Assembly (NCBI GenBank): GCA_028692395.1
Contig: JAQUXP010000015.1
Span: 1 to 64,000, forward strand
Length of the DNA: 64,000 nt
Direction: 5' to 3'
DNA from: Lachnospiraceae bacterium
Lineage (GTDB): Bacteria; Bacillota; Clostridia; Lachnospirales; Lachnospiraceae
This document shows positions 1 to 7,337 of this stretch, piece by piece. Under the pieces are notes generated by a model. It searched no databases, was not told the DNA's origin, and saw only the letters and a list, made by a program, of their open reading frames with translations. Positions within the stretch are counted from its first letter, which is position 1; each line of letters starts with the position of its first letter. Position numbers and translations under genes: made by a program.

Positions 1-158
1 CTCCTTTCAGGGTCGTGTTTGATTGTTTCTCGACAATTCAATTATAACATACCTGTGAGGAGTTATTCTATTTTAAACAGTGAAAAAGCCTGTATAATCA
101 AGGCTTGTGGCGTTTTGCAAACGCCTATTAACAATCATATGAAGGGAGGAAAAACAGT
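1..158. promoter_or_regulatory. Divergent control region upstream of the agrD-like gene
   Basis: Positions 1-10 read CTGAAAGGAG on the minus strand, a ribosome site for a leftward gene whose start lies outside the window. A leftward extended -10 (TGTTATAAT on the minus strand) sits at 41-49. Rightward, TATAAT at 93-98 has no good -35, which would fit an activator-dependent promoter. A 7-bp inverted repeat (GGCGTTT/AAACGCC, 109-125) follows it in the leader. This resembles the divergent P2/P3 layout of agr loci, where a LytTR regulator binds between the promoters. I do not see a convincing pair of LytTR repeats, so that part is inference. Confidence 0.4.
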
Positions 159-305
159 ATGAACAAGAAAAATGTCATACATTGTAGCAAAGCAATAATT
201 GCGTTGGCGAAAAAAATAGCAGAAAAAGATGCCAACACTAGTTGCCCATTTCTTGGGTATCAGCCTAGACTACCAAAAGAAGTAAAAAAACTACGAAAGT
301 TCTAA
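159..305 (+). CDS. agrD: AgrD-like cyclic (thio)lactone autoinducer prepeptide
   Basis: This 48-codon gene encodes the precursor of a secreted quorum-sensing peptide. It shows the three AgrD parts: an amphipathic basic leader (residues 1-25, KKNVIHCSKAIIALAKKIAE), a core with one key cysteine (NTSCPFLGYQP, Cys29), and a conserved charged tail (QPRLPKEVKKLRKF) of the QPxxPxELK type that AgrB cleaves. By analogy with clostridial AgrD, the ring would be the five residues CPFLG; this is inference. A GGGAGG ribosome site precedes the ATG. AgrD usually lies next to AgrB. Here the only AgrB in the window lies 4.1 kb downstream, across a secreted-protein and ABC-transporter cluster. No receptor kinase or response regulator is visible; they may lie to the left. 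Confidence 0.85.
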   Translation: MNKKNVIHCSKAIIALAKKIAEKDANTSCPFLGYQPRLPKEVKKLRKF

Positions 306-349
306 ACTAAGAATGGAAAGGAAAAAATTCAGAACAGGAGGTATAAGAG

Positions 350-769
350 ATGAGGATTAAAAGAGTATTGGCAACGGTTTTAACATCACTAACAGTAGCT
401 AGTTTAGCAATAACACCAGTTATGGCGGCCCAGAGAACAGAAACATTTTATGTTTATTTAGGCGGTGGTTCAAAAGTATCAAGTGGGTCAGCCGTAAAAG
501 ATGTGGGCGGTGGTATGTGGTATAGCGTAAAAGAGGCCCCGGGGACAACAATCACATGGGTGCAAGGAGTTGAAACTATTAATCTTAGAGGTCGAACTTC
601 GGGAGGAACTCAGTGTACAACATTAGCTCAACGTTCAACTCGAGGGAGTGGAATAATGTCATACTTTTCAGGATATGGATCCATAGGGTCTTATTACAAG
701 ATGGCCGTGCAGTATGACGACTCAAATCCATATCAGCATCTGGAATTACAGTGCTCGTGGATTCCGTAA
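350..769 (+). CDS. Small secreted protein of unknown function, downstream of agrD
   Basis: The 139-residue product begins with a clear Sec signal peptide (MRIKR, a hydrophobic stretch, then a VMA-A type cleavage site near residue 27). The mature part is about 112 residues, rich in Gly, Ser and Tyr, with two cysteines that could form a disulfide. It contains GGG turns and an SYYKMAV strand near the C-terminus. The layout (small secreted protein, then lipoprotein, then ABC transporter) is reminiscent of secreted bacteriocin loci with immunity genes, but I do not recognise the family and claim no function. An AGGAGG site lies about 10 nt upstream of the ATG. The gene lies 44 bp after agrD and is followed directly by an intrinsic terminator, so agrD and this gene probably form a short, highly expressed transcript. 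Confidence 0.7.
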   Translation: MRIKRVLATVLTSLTVASLAITPVMAAQRTETFYVYLGGGSKVSSGSAVKDVGGGMWYSVKEAPGTTITWVQGVETINLRGRTSGGTQCTTLAQRSTRGSGIMSYFSGYGSIGSYYKMAVQYDDSNPYQHLELQCSWIP

Positions 770-779
770 AATTGAAAGA

Positions 780-813
780 CCCGATACTTATTTATAATTA
801 GTATCGGGTTTTT
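780..813 (+). terminator. Intrinsic terminator after the secreted-protein gene
   Basis: A 9-bp perfect stem (CCCGATACT/AGTATCGGG) with an 11-nt loop is followed by TTTTT. It closes the agrD/secreted-protein transcript, or thins transcription into the downstream lipoprotein and ABC genes. Confidence 0.9.
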
Positions 814-852
814 AATAGATGTAATTGTACATCAGATGGCGGAGGTCTTTGA

Positions 853-2016
853 ATGAAGAAAAAACCAAACAACCTATTGTTACTTATTATTGTTTTAGCA
901 TTAAGTGGGCTTATGGCATGTCAAAATCCAGACAGCAGTAATGACAGTATAAATCATAACATTTCAAAAGAGGCTGCTGTTCATTCTTCTAGTAATACAG
1001 AAAAAATCAAGACGAAATTATCCTCTGGAGTGAGTGTAAATGCAGACATAAAAATTCCAGAAGGTGCAGTATTAGAATCAATGCCAACGTATTTTGCTTC
1101 GCTGCAGGAATTACCCTTTGAAAAAATTGAAAATCTATTCATCAAAAACACCAATATAATCAATAAAATCGAACAACCATCAGAAGATCATAGTGGAAAC
1201 GGTGTCTACAAGTATTATCAAATGGAAGATGGAAGCACTTTGGCTTATGGTGGTGGCGTGTTTCTACATTATTCAAGTGCACGATATAGTAATATCCAAG
1301 TAGATTTTGAAATAGAAAATAACGAACAAGATAGATTTCGTAAAGATTTTGATTTTGAGACACGAAAATCAGCAGACGACAAAATTCGAAAAATTCTTTG
1401 CGATCTAGGAATGAAAATATTTAAGGAAGATAAAAGTTATGCATTAGACTACAAATGGCTTCAGGAAAAGAATCAAATGGAGGAACAGCCGGATATTGCT
1501 GGAAAAATTGAGAATAACAAGGAAGAGATTTTGTGGAATGATGAGTTGAATTGTTATTTGTTTCAATATTTTGGCTGTATAGATGATATGCCAATAACGG
1601 ATCAAATGAGAGAAGAAAAAGGAATATTAATCCCTGCACCTAAGATATATGTTGTTTATTCGAAAAATGGAATTGAGCAAATAGAGGTATCTAATTGTTT
1701 TCAAATAGAAAGTGAGGGAGACAAAACTCACGTATATGATGCAGATGCAATATTGTCTGTTCTTGATGAAAAATATAATTCTATTATCATGGAGGGAAAC
1801 TACAGTGTCGAAAAATTACAGTTGGAATATGTACCAATAGAAACAGATAATGTGAATGAATACAAATTAATACCTGCATGGAGAGTTTTTATTACGCATG
1901 AACTAACTATGCAAAGTAAAGAAAATTCCAGTGAATCGGAAATGGTTGATGTGCCAACTCAGGTGTTATTTAATGCAATAGATGGTAAAGAGATACAGAC
2001 AGGGGTGGGAATGTGA
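853..2016 (+). CDS. Lipoprotein of unknown function in the agr-linked cluster
   Basis: The 387-residue product has a type II signal peptide: basic start (MKKKP), hydrophobic core, and the lipobox LMAC with Cys23 as the lipidated residue. The mature protein is acidic and soluble-looking and would sit outside the membrane, tethered to it. Its C-terminal third (VYDADAILSVLDEKYNSI onward) is loosely like YycH/YycI-type extracytoplasmic regulators, but the match is too weak to name. The stop overlaps the GTG of the first permease by 4 nt, so it is co-translated with the ABC transporter. By analogy with LanI/LanFEG immunity modules it could be an immunity or sensor lipoprotein; that is inference. 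A GGAGG site precedes the ATG. Confidence 0.75.
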   Translation: MKKKPNNLLLLIIVLALSGLMACQNPDSSNDSINHNISKEAAVHSSSNTEKIKTKLSSGVSVNADIKIPEGAVLESMPTYFASLQELPFEKIENLFIKNTNIINKIEQPSEDHSGNGVYKYYQMEDGSTLAYGGGVFLHYSSARYSNIQVDFEIENNEQDRFRKDFDFETRKSADDKIRKILCDLGMKIFKEDKSYALDYKWLQEKNQMEEQPDIAGKIENNKEEILWNDELNCYLFQYFGCIDDMPITDQMREEKGILIPAPKIYVVYSKNGIEQIEVSNCFQIESEGDKTHVYDADAILSVLDEKYNSIIMEGNYSVEKLQLEYVPIETDNVNEYKLIPAWRVFITHELTMQSKENSSESEMVDVPTQVLFNAIDGKEIQTGVGM

Positions 2017-2813
2017 AAAAAAAGTATAAAAACTATTTTGTCAGAAGCTTAATTGGAGATATAAGATACATGCTATGTTCTTACCGATTTCTGGCTGCGG
2101 TTGTAGGTTATACTGTGATCTCTTTTATCAGTTTATTGGATGAAATGAAATTATTTCCAGGGGCATCAGTTTACTATTTATACATGGTTTATTATTCCTA
2201 TCCTTTTTGGCTTTTGTTTTTGCTGTTTGCAGTGTTTCCAGGGGGGAAAAGTTTCTGTGAGGATTTTGAGAGCAGATACTACCGTTATCGAATTTTAAGA
2301 TTTGGAAAAAGAAATTATGCCGTCTCTAAGGCAATATCATGCTTTATTTCAGCTTTTGTACTGGTTTTTCTGAGTCAGTGGTTATTAATTGGTGTCCTTA
2401 CATTAAGAGGACCAATGTACCTTGATGTGGACAAAAGTGCTATGCCAGGAGGAATATATGCTGTATTAATGAACGAAAATCAAATATGGATATATTTTAT
2501 GATACGAATATTAATATTAGCAGCAGGAGCAGGTTTTTTTTCAATTGTGGCACTTTGGATATCCACAAAGATTGTAAACATATTTGTGGTTTTGGCATCG
2601 CCAATTATTGTATACTACTTAATTGACAATGTATCTGTGGCATTGGGAATTCCATTTTATCTTTCTCTATCCAGAATTATACGCAGCACAATTGAAATTA
2701 AAGGAGAGATAGGTGTTAGCCTGCTATATGCACTCGGTATTTTTGGTGGATTATCGGTTGCTTTTATGATTGCATTTTATTTTGGCTGTAGAAAGAGGTG
2801 TGAAGATGGCTAA
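2013..2813 (+). CDS. ABC transporter permease, first of two
   Basis: The 266-residue integral membrane protein has about six hydrophobic segments and no large extracellular domain, the ABC-2/LanE-G layout. GTG is the only start consistent with the 4-nt overlap with the lipoprotein. It overlaps the next permease by 8 nt. With that permease and the ATPase at 3682 it should form one heteromeric transporter. Such BcrAB/LanFEG-like transporters commonly export peptides or confer self-immunity, which fits the secreted protein upstream. The substrate cannot be read from sequence. Confidence 0.75.
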   Translation: MKKKYKNYFVRSLIGDIRYMLCSYRFLAAVVGYTVISFISLLDEMKLFPGASVYYLYMVYYSYPFWLLFLLFAVFPGGKSFCEDFESRYYRYRILRFGKRNYAVSKAISCFISAFVLVFLSQWLLIGVLTLRGPMYLDVDKSAMPGGIYAVLMNENQIWIYFMIRILILAAGAGFFSIVALWISTKIVNIFVVLASPIIVYYLIDNVSVALGIPFYLSLSRIIRSTIEIKGEIGVSLLYALGIFGGLSVAFMIAFYFGCRKRCEDG

Positions 2814-3657
2814 CCTTAACAGGACGTTACTTATTGCAACCTACAATATAAAAAAGTGGTTTGCCAATCCGAGAATTTATGTGATTGTAATATTGTTGTT
2901 TTTCTATGTGCATTTTATGGAAAGTCCTATAAAAATATTCTCACAAAATGTTCATATTAATCTTCCGCCCTTCCTTATGCCATTTTTAATATCATCTGTG
3001 TATTCTGGGAAGATATTACTCTTATTATTAATACTGCTTTTTTGCGATGCGCCATTTACAGAGGAAGAATATCCATATATTATAATGCGTTCAGGTAGAA
3101 AAAGATGGTATTTAGGCCAAATATTTTATATCTATATAGCTGCGGCATTCTATACCTTATTAATAGGAATTATAACAGCGCTTGTTCTGATTCCTAATTT
3201 GGAATTAATGTCTGACTGGGGAAAAGTTATCAACACTTTCGCACAAACAGGTATTGCTTCTCAGCATGGAATAGTAATACCTTTTGATTATGCGATTATA
3301 CAGTCTTTTTCACCTATTGAAGCAATGGGATTGCAATTTATATTGTGTGAACTTATTTTTGCGATGTTTGGAAAGTTAATGTTTCTGCTTAATACCCTTA
3401 CGAGTAGAGCGGTTGGAGCAGTAGTAGCAACAGGCGTTGTTTTCTTTCAGATATTTGCAGAGAATATTTCTCCAAAACTAACTTATTTTTCCCCTGCTTC
3501 ATGGATTTCGTTATCGTTCCTAAGTATTGATGGAACGGGGAGGTATCCAAGTCTGCGATATGCTTTAATTGTGTTAATTATTCTAAATATTGTTTTAGCC
3601 ATTGCATCATTAAGGGTTGTACTTAAAAGTGATATAAAGGTTCTAAAAAACATATAA
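2806..3657 (+). CDS. ABC transporter permease, second of two
   Basis: This 283-residue, six-helix permease is distantly similar in layout to its neighbour; both contain a short loop with Gly-Arg-Lys-Arg-type residues after the second membrane pair (FEEEYPYIIMRSGRKRWYL-like region here). I chose the ATG at 2806, preceded by GAGGTG, over the upstream in-frame start at 2770, because 2806 gives the tight 8-nt overlap typical of translational coupling. It pairs with the preceding permease and the downstream ATPase. Confidence 0.75.
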   Translation: MANLNRTLLIATYNIKKWFANPRIYVIVILLFFYVHFMESPIKIFSQNVHINLPPFLMPFLISSVYSGKILLLLLILLFCDAPFTEEEYPYIIMRSGRKRWYLGQIFYIYIAAAFYTLLIGIITALVLIPNLELMSDWGKVINTFAQTGIASQHGIVIPFDYAIIQSFSPIEAMGLQFILCELIFAMFGKLMFLLNTLTSRAVGAVVATGVVFFQIFAENISPKLTYFSPASWISLSFLSIDGTGRYPSLRYALIVLIILNIVLAIASLRVVLKSDIKVLKNI

Positions 3658-3681
3658 GACAAGACAAGGGGAGTGCAGACA

Positions 3682-4323
3682 ATGGAAAATATTATTGAAA
3701 TCAGAAGCTTGAAAAAATGCTTTGAAAAACACAAAATCTTAGATGACATTTCAGCAGATTTTGAAAAAGGAAAAATTTATGGAATCATAGGACGCAATGG
3801 CTCAGGAAAAACAGTTTTGTTTAAATGTATTTGCGGCCTGATGCATTATGATGCGGGAGAAATATTAATTAATGGAAAGAAAATAGGAGTGGATATTGAT
3901 ATTGCAGAAAACGTAGGAGCAATAATAGAAAATCCTGGTTTTTTGCCATATTACAGCGGAGCTGCAAATCTAAAGATGTTAATGGGGATTTGTGGAAAAA
4001 AGGATAAAGATAGAATTTATAAATGCATGAAAATGACTGGATTGGATCCAGATGATAAAAAGCATGTTTGCAAATATTCACTGGGAATGCGTCAGCGATT
4101 AGGAATTTCACAGGCTATCATGGATGATCCTGATATTTTACTCCTGGACGAACCGATGAACGGTTTAGATAACAAAGGTGTTGATGAAATGAGAGCACTT
4201 TTTCTGCAGTTGAAACAACAAAGTAAGACAATCCTATTGTCAAGTCATAACAGAGAGGATATTGATTTATTGTGTGATGTTGTATATGAGATGGAAAATG
4301 GAAAGATGAAAAGAAATCGTTAA
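3682..4323 (+). CDS. ABC transporter ATP-binding protein of the agr-linked cluster
   Basis: This 213-residue nucleotide-binding subunit powers the two permeases just upstream. It has a Walker A (GRNGSGKT), a signature motif (YSLGMRQRLG), a Walker B (ILLLDEP) and a switch histidine (LLSSH). It is short, as in the BcrA/LanF group. The ATG at 3682 is favoured over the GTG at 3673 because the AGGGGAG ribosome site sits 8 nt upstream of it. The gap to the upstream permease is 24 nt. Confidence 0.9.
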   Translation: MENIIEIRSLKKCFEKHKILDDISADFEKGKIYGIIGRNGSGKTVLFKCICGLMHYDAGEILINGKKIGVDIDIAENVGAIIENPGFLPYYSGAANLKMLMGICGKKDKDRIYKCMKMTGLDPDDKKHVCKYSLGMRQRLGISQAIMDDPDILLLDEPMNGLDNKGVDEMRALFLQLKQQSKTILLSSHNREDIDLLCDVVYEMENGKMKRNR

Positions 4324-4400
4324 AAATAATCCAAATTTATTGTGATAAAATATTTATAAATAGTGGATGAGGTTTAAACTTTTTGACAAAGGATGGGGTT

Positions 4401-4982
4401 ATGGATAAAATATTAAGAATTCTATCAAAAAAAATCATGGATAAGCTCAATGTAGATGTGCAGGAATATGCGATTGTTTTGTATGGAATACAGCAAACGC
4501 TTTTAATTGGACTGAATATATTAACGGTAATACTGTTGGGATTTCTTTGGGGAGAATTCTTGTTTAGCATTCTTTTTTTTGTGTGGTTTGCGATATTACG
4601 TCCATTTTCGGGAGGCTATCATGCAGATACAGAGCTGCGCTGCTACATAATGTCAGTTGCTATGTTGAATATAATCTTGATATGTAAGCATTATGTAAAT
4701 TTTTTTGTATGGCAGTACTTGATAATTTGGATCCTGGCTTTTTTAATTATATTTAGATACGCTCCAGTTGAAAATTCCAGTAATCGGTTAGACAAGAGTG
4801 AGATTCTGGTTTATGGGAAAAAGACGAGAAGAATACTTTTTGTATTCAGTATTTTTATGCTTCTTAGTATTATCCAAGGACTTGAAGTAATATACAGTAG
4901 TATTGTTTTTTCGTTGTTCTTATGTAGCGTTTTGGTATTAGCAGGAAAAATAAAATACGAGAAGTATATAGTGAAAGAATAA
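4401..4982 (+). CDS. agrB: AgrB-type peptide-processing membrane protease
   Basis: The 193-residue membrane cysteine protease would cut the C-terminal tail of AgrD and help close and export the ring. The catalytic pair is visible as His74 (RPFSGGYHAD) and Cys81 (ELRC), seven residues apart as in Staphylococcus AgrB, followed by four to five membrane helices. The ATG at 4401, behind AAAGGATGGGG, is preferred over a TTG at 4383. It ends the cluster that begins with the agrD-like gene at 159. No AgrD-like ORF follows it directly; the 160 bp before spmA contain only a weak 27-codon ORF without a cysteine (4991). This makes the distant upstream gene its likely substrate. Confidence 0.92.
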   Translation: MDKILRILSKKIMDKLNVDVQEYAIVLYGIQQTLLIGLNILTVILLGFLWGEFLFSILFFVWFAILRPFSGGYHADTELRCYIMSVAMLNIILICKHYVNFFVWQYLIIWILAFLIIFRYAPVENSSNRLDKSEILVYGKKTRRILFVFSIFMLLSIIQGLEVIYSSIVFSLFLCSVLVLAGKIKYEKYIVKE

Positions 4983-5141
4983 TTCCAGCGAATGTTAATA
5001 GTAAAAATATTGGACTTAATTATTGCAATCAATAAAAGGATACGCAGGGGAATGATCAAACATACATTGGCATAAAATAAAAGAAAACAGGCAGATTTCG
5101 TACATTTACCATGTGACGGAATTACTGCAAAAGGGTTATCT

Positions 5142-5732
5142 ATGAATTACCTGTGGATGGGAATGATGCTGATTGGAATTGTATATGGTGCATTTACCGG
5201 AAATATGAATCAGATAACGGAGGCAGTTCTTGCCTCAGCGAAAGAGGCTGTAAGTCTGGCAATAGCGATTGCCGGGGTTACAGCCTTTTGGAATGGAATG
5301 ATGACAGTGGCTGCCAGGGCAGGAATTGTGGAGTCTATGACCAGGAAGATGCAGCCGGTGATGCGCTTTTTGTTTCCGAACCTTCCAGGGGAGCATCCGG
5401 CGGTCAAGTATATGGCAACAAATATGATTGCCAATGTGCTGGGGCTTGGGTGGGCGGCAACGCCAGCGGGACTTAAGGCTATGGAAGAGTTATCGAACCT
5501 GAAGGAAGAACGAAGAGAGGAAAAAGGTATGGCAAGCGAGGAGATGTGTACCTTTCTTGTGTTGAATATCTCTTCGCTGCAATTAATTCCTGTAAACATT
5601 ATCGCCTATCGCAGCCAGTATGGGAGCATAAATCCCACAGCAATTGTGGGCCCGGGGATTGTGGCAACGGCGGTGAGTACCTTGGTGGCGGTGGTGTTTT
5701 GTAAGGCGATGACAATCAAATCCCGCAAGTAA
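5142..5732 (+). CDS. spmA: Spore maturation protein A (nucleoside-recognition/Gate domain)
   Basis: The 196-residue membrane protein matches Bacillus SpmA in length and pattern, with the Gate-domain motifs GVTAFWNGMM, ATNMIANVLGLGWAATPAG and LVLNISSLQLIPVN. SpmA and SpmB together affect dehydration of the spore core. They are normally adjacent; here spmB lies 19.8 kb downstream at 25519. The RBS (AAAGGG) is moderate. The gene appears to stand alone, with a strong promoter for the next gene starting 64 bp beyond it. Confidence 0.9.
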   Translation: MNYLWMGMMLIGIVYGAFTGNMNQITEAVLASAKEAVSLAIAIAGVTAFWNGMMTVAARAGIVESMTRKMQPVMRFLFPNLPGEHPAVKYMATNMIANVLGLGWAATPAGLKAMEELSNLKEERREEKGMASEEMCTFLVLNISSLQLIPVNIIAYRSQYGSINPTAIVGPGIVATAVSTLVAVVFCKAMTIKSRK

Positions 5733-5796
5733 TCCATTATTTTGATATGGAGTTATCTGTATTCAGAAGTAAAAAGAGAAATAGTCGATAATTTGG

Positions 5797-5825
5797 TTGA
5801 GAAGAACTGGAATCCACTGTATAAT
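5797..5825 (+). promoter_or_regulatory. Sigma-A-type promoter for the first MATE gene
   Basis: TTGAGA (5797-5802), a 17-bp spacer, and TATAAT (5820-5825). Transcription would begin near 5832, past the in-frame ATG at 5828, so translation should start at 5873. Confidence 0.65.
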
Positions 5826-5872
5826 ACATGGGAGTGATCAAACAGGAAAACAAACAAAAGGAAAGAATACAT

Positions 5873-7252
5873 ATGACAAAGAAAAAAGGTATATTTGCAG
5901 ACCGCAATTTTTATAAGAGACTTTTTGCCCTGATGGTTCCTATTATGCTGCAGAGCCTGATGCTGGCGTCTGTGGCGGCGGGAGATGCCATCATGCTGGG
6001 AAGAGTAGAGCAGAATTCTATGTCAGCGGTATCACTGGCAACACAGATACAGTTTATACAGAACATGGTGCTGGCGTCTGTCACAGGAGCGGCAGCAATT
6101 CTTGGGGCGCAGTATTGGGGAAAGAAAGATAAAGACACCATTAACGAGATTTATTGTATGAGTTTACGGTTTGCGGTGCTGGCGTCCTTTTTGTTCTTCG
6201 CTGCATGTGTTATCTTCCCGGAGTATCTGATGAAGATTTTTACGAATGAAGAGGTTCTTATTCAGATTGGTGCAGGATATCTGCGTATTGCCGGGTGGTC
6301 CTATCTTCTCACGGGTATTTCTCAGTGTTATCTGACAATTATGAAGATAACCGGACATGCGGCAAGAAGTGCCTGGATCAGTTCCGGAGCTGTTGTTCTG
6401 AATATCATATTAAATGCAATATTTATCTTTGGATTCGGTCCGGTTCCTGCTATGGGAGCCAGGGGAGCGGCACTTGCCACCCTTATTGCCCGTGTCATAG
6501 AGCTTGTTTGGGCTGTTGGATCTTCCTTTCAGAAAGGTTTTCTGCGTCCACAGTTCTCAGGATTTTTGCGCATAGATAAACAGCTTGAGATAAAGTTTCA
6601 AAAGTGTGCACTGCCCCTTCTGGGTGCTTCTCTGTTCTGGGGAGTTGGATTTACCTCGTATACAGCGATTATGGGTCACATGGGAGGCGATGCAGCGGCA
6701 GCCAATTCTGTATCAGCAGTGGTCCGTGACCTGATGTGCTGCGTGTGTAATGGTCTTGCAAGCGGTGGTGGTATTCTGGTTGGATATGAGCTGGGAGCCG
6801 GTCAGCTGGAAAAGGGAAAGGAATACGGCAATCGTCTTGCAAAACTTTCTTTTTTGTGTGGATTTGTGTCATTGGGAATTATTATGCTGGTGACACCTTT
6901 TGTGGTTCAGTTTATGATTCTGACAGAAGAAGCAAAGAAGCTCTTGATGGGAATGATGTTTATTATGGCGGTTTACATGATTGGCCGCTGCGTGAATACG
7001 ATCGTGATTAATGGAATCTTTGCTGCAGGAGGGGATACCATGTTTGATATGTACAGTCTTGCTGTCTGCATGTGGGGTATTGCGATTCCCCTTGCATTTG
7101 CCGGTGCTTTTTTATGGCACTGGCCGGTGCTTCTGGTATATGCCTGTACCTGTGTGGACGAGGTTGGAAAGATTCCATGGGTCATGTATCACTTTCGAAA
7201 GTATCGCTGGGTAAAGGATCTTACAGTCAAAAAAGAGGAAGCGAAGGAATAA
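5873..7252 (+). CDS. MATE family efflux transporter
   Basis: This 459-residue, 12-helix antiporter of the multidrug and toxin extrusion family would expel cationic drugs or metabolites using Na+ or H+. Two homologous six-helix halves are visible; the family starts MVPIMLQSLMLASVAAGDAI and GAAILGAQYWGKKD are typical. Start 5873 is supported by an AAAGGAAAG site and by the promoter position. The gene is monocistronic, ending at a bidirectional terminator shared with the convergent mannosidase gene. It is distinct from the second MATE gene at 15301. Confidence 0.9.
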   Translation: MTKKKGIFADRNFYKRLFALMVPIMLQSLMLASVAAGDAIMLGRVEQNSMSAVSLATQIQFIQNMVLASVTGAAAILGAQYWGKKDKDTINEIYCMSLRFAVLASFLFFAACVIFPEYLMKIFTNEEVLIQIGAGYLRIAGWSYLLTGISQCYLTIMKITGHAARSAWISSGAVVLNIILNAIFIFGFGPVPAMGARGAALATLIARVIELVWAVGSSFQKGFLRPQFSGFLRIDKQLEIKFQKCALPLLGASLFWGVGFTSYTAIMGHMGGDAAAANSVSAVVRDLMCCVCNGLASGGGILVGYELGAGQLEKGKEYGNRLAKLSFLCGFVSLGIIMLVTPFVVQFMILTEEAKKLLMGMMFIMAVYMIGRCVNTIVINGIFAAGGDTMFDMYSLAVCMWGIAIPLAFAGAFLWHWPVLLVYACTCVDEVGKIPWVMYHFRKYRWVKDLTVKKEEAKE

Positions 7253-7257
7253 AAAAG

Positions 7258-7320
7258 GAGCCGTTCTTCCTGCTCGAAAAGTGTTATGCTTTTGCGAGTA
7301 AGAAGAACGGCTCTGTTTTT
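7258..7320. terminator. Bidirectional terminator between MATE and mannosidase genes
   Basis: GAGCCGTTCTTC pairs with GAAGAACGGCTC, with further pairing in the loop arms (GCTCG..CGAG). T-runs exist on both strands (GTTTTT on plus; TTTTTT on minus from the AAAAAA at 7252-7257), so it can end transcription from both sides. Confidence 0.88.
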
Positions 7321-7337
7321 ATCGCTAAATTTTATCC

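Noticed and set aside
4991-5074. 27-codon ORF after agrB as a second AgrD
   Set aside because: It has no cysteine or serine ring residue, no QPxxP tail and no ribosome site.
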